A DNA stretch of 64,000 nucleotides, taken from Cellvibrionaceae bacterium. Lineage in GTDB: Bacteria > Pseudomonadota > Gammaproteobacteria > Pseudomonadales > Cellvibrionaceae. The position numbers were made by a program, and so were the translations under genes. The DNA lies in NCBI GenBank assembly GCA_021151825.1, contig JAGKWQ010000018.1, forward strand, positions 66,266-130,265, read 5' to 3'. The first letter of the stretch is position 1. The number at the start of each line of letters is the position of its first letter. Below are positions 54,466 through 62,956 of this stretch, in pieces. The notes beneath the pieces were generated by a model. It saw nothing but the letters and a program-made list of their open reading frames with translations. It did not search any database and was not told the origin of the DNA.

Positions 54466-54623
54466 AGGGGACCTCATTCACAATGGAACACTTTATTAAC
54501 ACGGCTGTAACTGCTGCTACTATGCGCGCTAATCTGTACTGAAAACAGATTCAGATAATTTAAAAAAAACCATATCAGATGAGAATGCCCCCAGTAATTG
54601 AGAGCCATTCGCAGCAACATCAG

Positions 54624-55841
54624 CTAAAGCTCGGCATGAGGGCCAAATACTTCGTAATGGATTCGTTCACCGGCCACACCCAGATCCAGCAACTGGTCTT
54701 TGGCGAACTTCATAAACCCGCTCGGCCCACACAGGTAAAAGTTGCCATCCGTTACCGGTAAGGTCGCCTTTAACGGTGCCAATTCCATCAACCCATGGAA
54801 GCTGCCTTCGTTGTGTGTTTTGGAATACCAGGTAAAACTTTTCAATACCGGCAATTGCCCTTCAAGTTCGCGGATGCGCCCGGCGAAGGAATGTTGTTGC
54901 GGGGTTTCGCAGGCGTGGAGGAAATACAGTGGGTTTGCATTGTGCTTGGCGACAGTGGTTTGGGCTGCAAGGGTTTCCAGCATGGATATCAGCGGTGTTA
55001 TACCCACGCCCGCTGAAATAAATACGTTGGGTGTGTGAGTGGATTTCAGGAAAAAATCGCCCGCTGGCGGCATTACCTGAATGTGGTCACCGGGGTGGAT
55101 GGCGTCCTGCAAATAATTGGAAACCATGCCCGGTTGCACTCCGCTTTCGCGCTTCACACTGATTCGATAGTCACTGCCGTTGCTTTTATCGGAGAGCGAA
55201 TATTGGCGTATCTCCCAATAATCCGCACCTTCAGGTTTAACGCGCACAGCCAGGTATTGGCCGGGTTGATAATCCAGCACCGGGCCGTCATCCACCGGAG
55301 CCAATACAAAGCTGGTCACCAGATCAGATTCGGCAGTTTTCGCTTTCACTACAAAATCGCGCGGGCCGTTCCAGCCGCCTTTTTGCGCTTTTGAGTTTGC
55401 GTAAATATTGCTCTCGCGGCCGATAAAAATACTTGCCAGAAAGCCATAGGCTTCAGTCCATGCTGCTTCCACTGCCGGGGTAAACGCATCCGGAGCCAGC
55501 TCGCGCAGGGTTTCAATCAGGTGATGGCCGACGATGCCGTAATGATGGGGCTGGACATTCAGGCTGGTATGTTTCTGGGCGATACGCTCCACCGCTACGG
55601 CCAGCACCTCCGGTGTTTCAATATTTTTAGCGTAAGCGGCAATCGCACTGAACAAGGCAAACTGCTGGCGACCGGAGCGTTGGTTGCTCATGTTGAAGAT
55701 GTCTTTCAACTCCGGGTTATGGCGGAACATGCGCTCGTAAAAATGCGCAGTGATGGCGGTGCCGGCGTTTTCGAGCAGCGGGATAGTGGATTTAACAATA
55801 GCGATGGTGTGGGCGGATAAGAGGGGTTGGGCAGATGACAT
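54624..55841 (-). CDS. hmp: Flavohaemoprotein, nitric oxide dioxygenase
   Basis: This protein of 405 residues starts at ATG 55841, with AAGGAG 7 bases before it. The globin domain (1 to about 140) has the proximal and distal features NAGTAITAHFYERMFRHNPEL and VQPHHYGIVGHHLIETLREL. The FAD domain (150-255) shows DYQPGQYLAVRVK and IRQYSLSDKSNGSDYRISVKRE, and the NAD domain has FISAGVGITPLISML and FYLCGPSGFM. It turns nitric oxide and oxygen into nitrate. It lies downstream of a sigma-54 promoter with NorR sites and of a small membrane gene, with norR divergent, a common arrangement for NO defence. Confidence 0.95.
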   Translation of the reverse strand: MSSAQPLLSAHTIAIVKSTIPLLENAGTAITAHFYERMFRHNPELKDIFNMSNQRSGRQQFALFSAIAAYAKNIETPEVLAVAVERIAQKHTSLNVQPHHYGIVGHHLIETLRELAPDAFTPAVEAAWTEAYGFLASIFIGRESNIYANSKAQKGGWNGPRDFVVKAKTAESDLVTSFVLAPVDDGPVLDYQPGQYLAVRVKPEGADYWEIRQYSLSDKSNGSDYRISVKRESGVQPGMVSNYLQDAIHPGDHIQVMPPAGDFFLKSTHTPNVFISAGVGITPLISMLETLAAQTTVAKHNANPLYFLHACETPQQHSFAGRIRELEGQLPVLKSFTWYSKTHNEGSFHGLMELAPLKATLPVTDGNFYLCGPSGFMKFAKDQLLDLGVAGERIHYEVFGPHAEL

Positions 55842-55869
55842 AATGGGCTCCTTGGCCTGATAGAAAAGA

Positions 55870-56142
55870 TTAACCAACAGGTAGATGCAGGGCTTGTTGG
55901 GCGATACAACGCAGCAGATAGGCGAGTTTCAGCATGACCGCACTCAGGATCATGGTGGCGTGGCCGAAGATCTGGGCTTCCAGTGAAAACCAGCTGGCGT
56001 AGGGGTAGCACACCAGGACTGTCAGCAGCAGCACGACGGCTGACATCAACAGGCTGCGGTTGGCCAGGCTGAGCAAAGGGCGGCCATTCAGTTCATGGTC
56101 GAGATGATCGGATGGGCAGTGGGCAATCAGTGGCTGTGACAT
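55870..56142 (-). CDS. Small unknown membrane protein in the NorR-hmp unit
   Basis: This protein of 90 residues starts at ATG 56142, the second of two neighbouring ATGs, with GGAG 6 bases upstream. A polar N-terminus (SQPLIAHCPSDHLDHELNGR) precedes two membrane helices (MSAVVLLLTVLVCYPYASWF and GHATMILSAVMLKLAYLLR). It lies between the NorR-controlled promoter and hmp, 28 bases before the latter, and so is transcribed with it. Similar small genes are seen near norR or nor genes in other gammaproteobacteria, and a role in NO response is inferred from that. I know no defined function. Confidence 0.75.
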   Translation of the reverse strand: MSQPLIAHCPSDHLDHELNGRPLLSLANRSLLMSAVVLLLTVLVCYPYASWFSLEAQIFGHATMILSAVMLKLAYLLRCIAQQALHLPVG

Positions 56143-56186
56143 CATAGGCTCCGGGCAAAAGTGGTTTAATCCATAACCCGGTTATT

Positions 56187-56201
56187 GCAGTAACGATGCC
56201 A
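56187..56201 (-). promoter_or_regulatory. Sigma-54 promoter of the hmp unit
   Basis: Read on the minus strand, TGGCATCGTTACTGC has the GG and GC doublets of the -24/-12 elements at the exact distance (TGGCAC-N-TTGC type). It lies 45 bases upstream of the small membrane gene and about 60-100 bases downstream of two NorR-type sites, as expected for an enhancer-bound activator. Confidence 0.7.
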
Positions 56202-56257
56202 TCTTTAAAATTTTATAAATATCAATAAGTTATGAGTTTTTCATGTTGTTAATAAGA

Positions 56258-56292
56258 GTCATATTGACTCAATTATTTTGTGTCAATATGAC
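56258..56292. promoter_or_regulatory. Two NorR-type enhancer sites
   Basis: GTCATATTGAC at 56258-56268 and GTCAATATGAC at 56282-56292 both fit the NorR core GT-N7-AC and lie within a larger inverted repeat (AGAGTCATATTGACTC / TGTCAATATGACTCT). They lie between norR and the sigma-54 promoter. Escherichia coli norVW has three sites; a third with full fit is not seen here. Confidence 0.75.
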
Positions 56293-56396
56293 TCTTATGT
56301 TGTGTTTTGACTTCATCCTTGTCACAGAATCCCCTAGACTCCAGCTAGATGAATGATCTCTTTGATAAAGGGGATAGCACGGGCGTGGAGGTTGGT

Positions 56397-57983
56397 ATGA
56401 CAGAGGTGAATTCCACCTTGTTGATTGAAGTGGCGCTGGATTTGGCCAACAGCATTGGCAATGAAGATCGCTTCGACCGGCTGCTAACCAGCATCCGCAA
56501 GGCGATTAGCTGTGATGCAGTGGCACTGCTAGCACTCAGGGAGCAACTACTGACACCGCTGGCGATCCAGGGGTTGGTGCAGGATACGCTCGGCCGCCGC
56601 TTTCATCTGGCCGATCATCCGCGTCTGGCGGAAATCTGCCACTCCAGCTCGCCCGTCCGGTTTGCGTCGGATTCCCCTCATCCGGATCCTTATGATGGCT
56701 TGCTACTGGCGCAGCCGGGCGATTTACCGGTGCATGCCTGCATGGGGTTGCCGCTCTACTCCGATGGTCAATTGATCGGCATAGTCACGCTCGACAGCCT
56801 TACGCCCAATGTGTTCGAGAGCATTCCCGAGCGCACACTGGAAGTGATCGCCGCTATGTCGGCGGCCAGTCTGAAAACGGCGATTCAACTCAGCCAACTG
56901 GAGCGTAACGCGCGCCACAACCAGGATCTGCTGCAGGATCTCACCCGTGAAGCGTTAAATCGGGATGGTGGCGAACTGCTTGGCCAAAGCCGTGCGATGC
57001 AGGCGTTAATAACCGATATAAACCTGGTCGCCAGTTCCGATTATGCGGTGCTTATCCAAGGTGAAACCGGTGTTGGCAAAGACCTGGTCGCGCGCAAGTT
57101 GCACCAGCTTTCTCATCGTAATAATGGTCCTTTAGTTCATATCAACTGCGCTTCGCTCCCGGAAACTCTCGCCGAAAGCGAACTGTTTGGTCACACCAAA
57201 GGCGCGTTTACCGGCGCGGATTCAGCGCGCGCGGGTAAATTCCAGCTCGCTGATGGTGGCACTTTATTTCTGGATGAGGTGGGCGAATTGCCGCTGGCAG
57301 TGCAAAGTAAATTGCTGCGCGCCTTGCAAAGTGGAGAAATCCAACCGGTCGGCCGCGACCGGATCGAGACAGTCAATGTACGGGTGCTGGCAGCGACCAA
57401 TCGCAATTTGAAGCAGGAAGTCGAACAAGGAAATTTCCGCGCGGATCTTTACCATCGCTTGTCGGTTTACCCGATCTGGGTTCCGCCCTTGCGTGAACGT
57501 GAACGCGATGTGTTGTTACTCACCGGCTATTTTCTGGAAGTGACCGCACGCAAACTCGGCCTGCGCCAACTCAAACTGGCGCCGGCGAGCGAAGCGGCGC
57601 TGCTCGCTTATAACTGGCCGGGCAATGTGCGTGAGCTTGAGCATATGATCAGCCGTGCAGCACTCAAGGCCAAGGCGCAATCACCGCACAGTGGCCAGGG
57701 TATTTTGGCGTTGAGTCCGATACATTTGGATTTGGCTGACGTACCTGTGCAACAGCTGCCTTCATCTATTACTACTGTTGTCGCCGGGTCAGATCAAACG
57801 CTTCCCGATCAATCATTGAAAGACGCAACAGCAAACTTGCAGCGGCAATTAATTATCCAGGCACTGGAAACCAGCGCAGGAAATTGGACCCAGGCGGCGA
57901 AAATTTTGGAATTGGACCGGGCCAACCTCGCCCGTCTGGCGAAGCGTTTGGGAGTGAGGTTGGAGAAAAAGTTGACTAGCTGA
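56397..57983 (+). CDS. norR: Nitric oxide-responsive sigma-54 activator NorR
   Basis: This protein of 528 residues is taken to start at ATG 56397, with GGAGG 5 bases before it; that start gives the family N-terminus (STLLIEVALDLANSIGNEDRF), whereas the frame open to 56349 adds 16 residues. The GAF domain (about 15-175) senses NO through a mononuclear iron; RFASDSPHPDPYDGL and VHACMGLPLYSDGQLIG are typical. The AAA+ domain has GETGVGKD (Walker A), the sigma-54 contact loop GAFTGADSARAGKF and GGTLFLDEVGEL (Walker B). The C-terminal helix-turn-helix is NWTQAAKILELDRANLARLAKRL. It is divergent from hmp. Confidence 0.95.
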   Translation: MTEVNSTLLIEVALDLANSIGNEDRFDRLLTSIRKAISCDAVALLALREQLLTPLAIQGLVQDTLGRRFHLADHPRLAEICHSSSPVRFASDSPHPDPYDGLLLAQPGDLPVHACMGLPLYSDGQLIGIVTLDSLTPNVFESIPERTLEVIAAMSAASLKTAIQLSQLERNARHNQDLLQDLTREALNRDGGELLGQSRAMQALITDINLVASSDYAVLIQGETGVGKDLVARKLHQLSHRNNGPLVHINCASLPETLAESELFGHTKGAFTGADSARAGKFQLADGGTLFLDEVGELPLAVQSKLLRALQSGEIQPVGRDRIETVNVRVLAATNRNLKQEVEQGNFRADLYHRLSVYPIWVPPLRERERDVLLLTGYFLEVTARKLGLRQLKLAPASEAALLAYNWPGNVRELEHMISRAALKAKAQSPHSGQGILALSPIHLDLADVPVQQLPSSITTVVAGSDQTLPDQSLKDATANLQRQLIIQALETSAGNWTQAAKILELDRANLARLAKRLGVRLEKKLTS

Positions 57984-57993
57984 ACCGCTCAGA

Positions 57994-58431
57994 TTAACGG
58001 CTCAGATTGGCGCGCAGCCGCTGGAGCTGATCGCGCAATTGATGAATTTCGCCCTCATCCGTGGCGCAGGCCATACCGATTTGAAGCGGAATTTCTTCTG
58101 CCTGCGCACGTAAAGCGCGGCCATTGGAAGTGAGGCCAATTTCCAATGTGCGCTCATTATCTACCTGTCGTTGCCGCTGCAATAAACCTTGGGCTTCCAG
58201 ACGCTTGATCACCGGGGTTAATGCCCCGGAATCGATATGCAATTGTTCAGCAATATCTTTCAGTGCTAAACCATCGCGCTCCCACAGGATACACATAACA
58301 AGGTATTGCGGGTAAGTAAGCCCTAACTTTTCGAGTAAAGGCTTATACAGCTTGGTCATCGCCAGCGAAGTGGAATACAGGGCGAAACAGAGTTGTTTGT
58401 CCAATTTCAGGCGATCAGCAAGGTTGCTCAT
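57994..58431 (-). CDS. ohrR: MarR-family regulator OhrR
   Basis: This protein of 145 residues starts at MSNLADRLKLDKQLCFALYS; the frame runs further up, but the family start and spacing favour ATG 58431. The peroxide-sensing cysteine is that of KQLCFALYS (residue 15), with conserved tyrosines in YPQYLVM. The winged helix is LALKDIAEQLHIDSGALTPVIKRLEAQGLLQR followed by the wing VDNERTLEIGLT. A second Cys (ACATDEG) may form the disulfide used by the two-cysteine type. Oxidation by organic hydroperoxides releases it from DNA. Ohr is encoded directly upstream on the same strand. Confidence 0.93.
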   Translation of the reverse strand: MSNLADRLKLDKQLCFALYSTSLAMTKLYKPLLEKLGLTYPQYLVMCILWERDGLALKDIAEQLHIDSGALTPVIKRLEAQGLLQRQRQVDNERTLEIGLTSNGRALRAQAEEIPLQIGMACATDEGEIHQLRDQLQRLRANLSR

Positions 58432-58453
58432 GATGGTTCTCAACGAGTTGTTA

Positions 58454-58535
58454 TTAGCGCGATAACGGTTGATTTTTGTCGCATCAAATCCGCTTTGTGC
58501 TGAATCTGTTGCTGCAATCAATGTTATCGCGCTAA
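58454..58535. promoter_or_regulatory. Two OhrR-type operator copies before ohrR
   Basis: TTAGCGCGATAA at 58454-58465 and TTATCGCGCTAA at 58524-58535 each differ by one base from the perfect palindrome found twice upstream of ohr. They lie in the ohrR promoter region, the second just past the ohr stop, and would allow autorepression. Confidence 0.65.
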
Positions 58536-58548
58536 TTGTCTGTCAAAA

Positions 58549-58965
58549 CTACACCAGTTGCAAACTCACCTGAATATTGCCGCGAGTTGCATTGGAGTAA
58601 GGACATACGATATGGGCTTTCTCGATTAACGATTGTGCAGTTTCTGCATCAACGCCGGGCAAGTTGATTTTCAATGTTGCTTCCAAACCGAAACCGGTTG
58701 GAATTTGGCCGATACCTACTTCGGCAGTCACGGTAGCATCGCTACTGATCGCAATTTTTTGTTGCCCGGCTACAAATTTCACTGCACTCAGAAAGCAGGC
58801 TGCATAACCGGCGGCGAAGAGCTGTTCAGGGTTAGTAGCGGCACGACCATCGCCACCTAATTCTTTTGGCAACGCCAGTTTCACATCCAATACGCCGTCA
58901 GCAGAAACGGCGCGGCCATCGCGACCAGAGTTAGCAGTTGCAGAGGTTCTGTATAAAACGTTCAT
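58549..58965 (-). CDS. ohr: Organic hydroperoxide reductase Ohr
   Basis: This 138-residue protein is a typical Ohr: NVLYRTSATANSGRDGRAVS at the start, then NPEQLFAAGYAACFLSAVKF with the first catalytic Cys (residue 58 or so) and AHIVCPYSNATRGNIQV with the second. The two cysteines reduce organic and fatty-acid hydroperoxides, with lipoylated proteins as electron donor. The gene lies upstream of ohrR on the same strand but has its own promoter region with two strong copies of the shared palindrome. Confidence 0.95.
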   Translation of the reverse strand: MNVLYRTSATANSGRDGRAVSADGVLDVKLALPKELGGDGRAATNPEQLFAAGYAACFLSAVKFVAGQQKIAISSDATVTAEVGIGQIPTGFGLEATLKINLPGVDAETAQSLIEKAHIVCPYSNATRGNIQVSLQLV

Positions 58966-59032
58966 GGTAAAGCTCCTGTTTAATTGATAACAATAAAGTT
59001 TAAAGAGTAAGTTAATGATTTTGCGATAATAG

Positions 59033-59135
59033 TTATCGCGATAATTAATGGGGTAAAAAAATAGAAGTCCTCATCTTACTGTCCCGGAACTCTTGTAACC
59101 ATTTCCGTGGAACTGAAATTAGATTATCGCGATAA
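59033..59135. promoter_or_regulatory. Two perfect OhrR-type operators before ohr
   Basis: The 12-base palindrome TTATCGCGATAA occurs at 59033-59044 and 59124-59135, 91 bases apart and with mirrored flanks (AATAG on the left of the first, CTATT on the right of the second). They lie 68 and 159 bases upstream of the ohr start. A half-site TGCGATAAT precedes the first. Confidence 0.7.
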
Positions 59136-59213
59136 CTATTATTGTGCAAATATTTATTTGAGTAATTGTTAGATCATTTTTCTATTAAGTGATAGTTTTT
59201 CAGGCATAAAGGA

Positions 59214-59669
59214 TTAACAGGCATTTGCACAGGATTTGTTTGCCGAGGCCGGCAAGCCAAAAATCCGGTCAAACGCCCAGGTAAAAACAAAGGTGTAGAC
59301 CAGAAAAAATATCAACAAACCCAGGTCCATCAGCAGCGCTTGCCAAAAGCTCACGTCATACCACCACGCCACCAGCGGGATCAGGAATATTAATAATCCT
59401 CCTTCAAAACCGATGGCATGAAGGATGCGCACCGCCAGGCTACGGCCTTGTTGTTTACGGCTGGCTTCCCAGCGTTCGAACAGGCTGTTGAAAATCAGGT
59501 TCCAGATAATTGCTACAGCCGATGCAGCAATTGCCAGGCCCAACGATTCCGCAGCGCCGGCATTACTCATCATTTCCAGCAAAATTGCCGAAAGCACAAT
59601 CGCGATGAATTCATACAGGCCGACATACACCACTTTGCGCTTTGCGCCTTGCATTCCTGTCAGTTGCAT
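59214..59669 (-). CDS. PACE-family multidrug efflux transporter
   Basis: This protein of 151 residues starts at MQLTGMQGAKRKVVYVGLYE, with GAGG 6 bases before it. It has four membrane helices in two repeats of the bacterial transmembrane pair type. Typical family residues are ERWEASRKQQGRSLAVRILHAIGFEGGLLIF in the middle and VYTFVFTWAFDRIFGLP at the end. A glutamate in the first helix region (YEFIAIVLSAILLEM) matches that needed for proton coupling in AceI. PACE pumps export chlorhexidine and related biocides or short-chain diamines. The gene is divergent from a LysR-type regulator, the usual pairing for this family. Confidence 0.93.
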   Translation of the reverse strand: MQLTGMQGAKRKVVYVGLYEFIAIVLSAILLEMMSNAGAAESLGLAIAASAVAIIWNLIFNSLFERWEASRKQQGRSLAVRILHAIGFEGGLLIFLIPLVAWWYDVSFWQALLMDLGLLIFFLVYTFVFTWAFDRIFGLPASANKSCANAC

Positions 59670-59775
59670 AGCTACCTCTTGCATTGACTATTAAATAACA
59701 TGCAAGCATTTTCAGTAATTTTCATTGATAGAAAAAGTTAGCTACTATCAATAATATTGAAAGATGGAGGTAATG

Positions 59776-60696
59776 ATGAACGGCGTATTTAATTCAGAAA
59801 TGGTTGCAGTATTTCTGGCGGTAATGGATACCGGCTCTTTCTCGGCGGCGGCACGACGATTGGGACGTGTTCCCTCGGCAATCAGCATGGCTATTGCGAA
59901 TCTTGAAGCTGAGTTGGCGCTGGAGTTATTTGATCGCAGCGGTCGCGAACCAAAACCTACAGCCCAGGCGTTTGCACTGGAGCCGCAAGCACGTTTACTG
60001 ATCGCCCAGTTACAGCAGCTTAATACGCAGGCACTAGAGTTGAGCCAGGGCTTGGAAACCCGGCTGACATTGGTGATTGCACCGGAATTGCAATCTACCC
60101 AATGGGTTCGCCCGCTGCAGGTGCTTGCACGGGAATATCCCTCATTGGAGATTCAAATCATTACCGCTCCGCAAACTGATGCATTGCGTTTGTTGCATGA
60201 TGGCGGGGCGCAACTCGCCCTGGTATTCCAGCGCCCGGCGGCAGATGGACGCGAGAGTTTTCAAGAAGTTGGACGTGAGACATTAGTGGCAGTAATCGGA
60301 CGCCAGCATCCACTGTTACAAGAGCTCTCACCGGAAGGCCATCTGAGCGATACCCAATTGCGTCCGATTCGGCAGGTCATGGTAGGTAGCCGCAGCCAGG
60401 ACGATACCAATAATCCCGGCGGACCTTTTTGTATTACCTCTGAGCATTATTGGCGAGTTGATCACCCGGAAGCTGCATTGCAAATGGTACTTGCCGGCCT
60501 CGGTTGGACCTGGTTGCCGCGCACGTTTGTGCAGCCGTATATCAATGGCCAGATGCTGGTGGAATTACCCATCGCAAACTTCACTAATGGCGAAGAGCTA
60601 TGGGTGGATCTGGTGTGGTCGCGTGAGCGCCCTTTGGGTTTGGGAGCACAGAAATTTGTTGCGCTGATGGCGGAGCAGTATCGGAAAACCCGTTAA
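59776..60696 (+). CDS. LysR-type regulator of the PACE gene
   Basis: This protein of 306 residues is set to start at ATG 59776, 5 bases after GGAGG. The helix-turn-helix domain spans about residues 5-63 (VAVFLAVMDTGSFSAAARRLGRVPSAISMAIANLEAEL). The effector-binding part has LVIAPELQSTQWVRPLQVLA and a long second lobe (ALQMVLAGLGWTWLPRTFV). LysR regulators divergent from PACE genes activate them when the drug or natural substrate is present. The 106 bases between the two genes hold both promoters. A strong terminator follows the gene. Confidence 0.93.
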   Translation: MNGVFNSEMVAVFLAVMDTGSFSAAARRLGRVPSAISMAIANLEAELALELFDRSGREPKPTAQAFALEPQARLLIAQLQQLNTQALELSQGLETRLTLVIAPELQSTQWVRPLQVLAREYPSLEIQIITAPQTDALRLLHDGGAQLALVFQRPAADGRESFQEVGRETLVAVIGRQHPLLQELSPEGHLSDTQLRPIRQVMVGSRSQDDTNNPGGPFCITSEHYWRVDHPEAALQMVLAGLGWTWLPRTFVQPYINGQMLVELPIANFTNGEELWVDLVWSRERPLGLGAQKFVALMAEQYRKTR

Positions 60697-60710
60697 TGGA
60701 CGCGCACTAA

Positions 60711-60746
60711 AAAGCCCGCTTCAAAAAATTAAAGCGGGCTTTTTTA
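60711..60746. terminator. Strong intrinsic terminator after the LysR gene
   Basis: AAAGCCCGCTT at 60711-60721 pairs with AAGCGGGCTTT at 60732-60742, and a T-run completes it (TTTTTTA through 60746). An A-run on the left makes it usable from the opposite side for the convergent lectin-domain gene. Confidence 0.9.
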
Positions 60747-60808
60747 TTCTGGTTTATGGGGCGCCCGGGAATGGTGCCGCATCAAATCATCAATGGAATA
60801 GCGATCGC

Positions 60809-62380
60809 TTATTGCGTACAACAACCGCAAACGGACTGGGAACCAGGAACAGTTGTGGTCCATTGGCCATTCCAGGTTTTATTTTCCTTTTTGCATACCG
60901 TCGGGCATTTGTTTTGTGCATCAATGTTGTCCCAGATAGGGCCGGCATTGGAGTCGCTGCAACTTTTTGAAATCACCGGAATAATGTTTGGTACGGCGTA
61001 AGGTGCAGGCATGTTTGCTCCCAACACATGGCTTATACCGATAAGGCGTGATGCCAGCGGTGCAATGGGCGATGAGTAGGAAGTCGGGTTATGACACATG
61101 AAACAATTCTGCACATTGTCCATGTTGCTGTTGGTGGCGAACTGCTGGAATGTTTCGGCGGTGCTGTTGGCCAGATTTACTGAGCCTATTGCATCGCTTT
61201 GATCCAATTGCCACCAGTTGGCAGTGTTGGTTGAATAAATATTCGGAGCCATCCACACAGTGCCAATCAAATCGTAATTCGCAAAAAGCGCCTGCTTTTT
61301 TTGTCCCTTTAAAAATGTTTGGGACGCTTTATTCAGGTTGGCAATGTTTTGTACACCACCAGGTTGATTTTCTCCACCGGTTTTATTTTCCAAAACTACA
61401 TTGGTGACGGGCGAAAATTTTTGCGTTTTTTCATTGAATGTCAATGTAGCTGGTAAATCCTGGTTGCCGATATTGACCTCGGTGTAAGGAGTTTTTGCTT
61501 TATAGAATGTGTAATTTTTATCGGACGGTGTCATGCTGGTGCTGAAGGTATTATCCGGCACCATGGGTGCATTCAGGTTGTGCTCAAACGTCGCCCACAA
61601 AAATTCCGGATGATTGATTGTGGTGCCCACCACATGCAAGCCAACCAATGCTACGGTAACGGTGACAAATTTTCCTTCAAGCGGTACAGCATTACCTTCT
61701 TTTACGGTTAACACCGGTACTTCAGCTTTCATGGTGTAAGCGCCAGCGGGGGCTTTTTCATTGCTGTCCAGGCGTAACCAGGTTGCTTTGAATACCGCGG
61801 CGCCGACAGGGAAGTAACTGTCTTTATCGGTATTTTTGCTGTAGTCGCCAGTGCTGATCAAATTATTTTTTGCAGTTTGAAAATATTCCGGATTCATATG
61901 CACAGAGGCATATACCGGATAACCGTTTTGCGAAACCAGCATATTGCCATCGGCTTCCACAATGGCACCGGCAACTTGCGCCTTGCTATTGGTATGGGGT
62001 TTTAATGCGCGTGTGCCCAGTTTTAATACGCGCTTTCCATTTTTTAATAAACCGCTTTGGTTGCCCAATAATTCATCGGGTGTAGAAAATTGCAAAAAGC
62101 GCGGGCTGTTATCGATTAACGCTGTCGCCCATACAAAGGCCTCCCATGACCATTCATTAAAATCGCAATCCGTTGCGCCTAATGGTGTATTTTCCGTTGG
62201 GATTTTTGCAGCAGGCTGCAGGTAGCGCACCAGGCCTTCACTCCATCCCAATGATGGGCACATGGGTGTTGCTCCGGGTTTGGCGTCGTCGGCCAATGCA
62301 GGAAATGCGAACGCGCCAGCTGCAACCAGTGCGGAAACGGAAAAAATTTTTCTAACAGAATGCAAGGATTTAATTCTCAT
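60809..62380 (-). CDS. Exported single-CxxCH protein with C-terminal mannan-binding (MVL-like) domain
   Basis: This 523-residue protein has a signal peptide (IFSVSALVAAGAFAFPALA). The main part has no close family that I know: CDFNEWSWEAFVWATALID, GAAVFKATWLRLDSNEKAPAGAY, then WMAPNIYSTNTANWWQLDQ. Near residue 427 it has VQNCFMCHNP, one c-type haem site. The last about 45 residues, GPIWDNIDAQNKCPTVCKKE and TWNGQWTTTVPGSQSVCGC, match the mannan-binding lectin MVL, with four conserved cysteines. A redox or scaffold protein attached to mannan-type glycans in the periplasm or outside is possible. The function is unknown, and the fusion is unusual. Confidence 0.8.
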   Translation of the reverse strand: MRIKSLHSVRKIFSVSALVAAGAFAFPALADDAKPGATPMCPSLGWSEGLVRYLQPAAKIPTENTPLGATDCDFNEWSWEAFVWATALIDNSPRFLQFSTPDELLGNQSGLLKNGKRVLKLGTRALKPHTNSKAQVAGAIVEADGNMLVSQNGYPVYASVHMNPEYFQTAKNNLISTGDYSKNTDKDSYFPVGAAVFKATWLRLDSNEKAPAGAYTMKAEVPVLTVKEGNAVPLEGKFVTVTVALVGLHVVGTTINHPEFLWATFEHNLNAPMVPDNTFSTSMTPSDKNYTFYKAKTPYTEVNIGNQDLPATLTFNEKTQKFSPVTNVVLENKTGGENQPGGVQNIANLNKASQTFLKGQKKQALFANYDLIGTVWMAPNIYSTNTANWWQLDQSDAIGSVNLANSTAETFQQFATNSNMDNVQNCFMCHNPTSYSSPIAPLASRLIGISHVLGANMPAPYAVPNIIPVISKSCSDSNAGPIWDNIDAQNKCPTVCKKENKTWNGQWTTTVPGSQSVCGCCTQ

Positions 62381-62956
62381 GTGGTTTCCCTTGAAAAGGT
62401 AAATGATTCAATGACCTTGCGCGTCTATACCTCGTTAACACGCAAGCCTAACCCTAGAAGAGGAATACTCATTTACCAATCGGAAACATTACGCGACATT
62501 ACAGTGATCAATAAAAAACAGGTGCGGTAACTGTGAGTGAAATGGCACATCGGCAACACATTTATGCTGTGTGAGCGCTCCGATAATTCCGCGGACACTA
62601 TTTCATTGATGAAATCCGTAGGTGCGGATTTGCTGCGATTCGCGGATGAAACCTGTGTGGAAATTAACTATCGAAGTGGCGCCTCATAAGGCTGTGATAG
62701 CGAGCACATTCGCGCGCTGGATTTATTATCATACAAATGTAAAGATGCGCCCTAACGGTACAGGTTGTATGACCTCATACCGGCTCCCTCTCCGGGATTT
62801 TTTGAATCGGCCTATTCCCTATAACCGCTTCCAACTGAGTTACCCGGACAATTTCGACAACAATAAAATTGCGCTAACACGGTTGTTGCATGCCTTGATT
62901 ACGCATGGTTTCGGTCAATCCGTCTACACAATTAATAATCCCGGGCGGAACATAAT
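62381..62956. other. Divergent regulatory region between the lectin and pectate lyase genes
   Basis: This 576-base stretch has no supported gene; a frame from 62622 runs through the pectate lyase start in another frame and is a shadow. A LacI-type palindrome, TGTGAGCGCTCCGA at 62570-62583 (core GAGCGCTC), and a small hairpin (AAATCCG / CGGATTT, 62612-62631) are the only features I note. Sugar-responsive control of the pectate lyase by a LacI or similar repressor is possible but weakly supported. Confidence 0.4.

Noticed and set aside
54534..54548. CTGT-N7-ACAG upstream of ccoG as a LexA box
   Set aside because: The spacer has seven bases instead of eight and flanks do not fit; it is more likely a chance hairpin or another operator.
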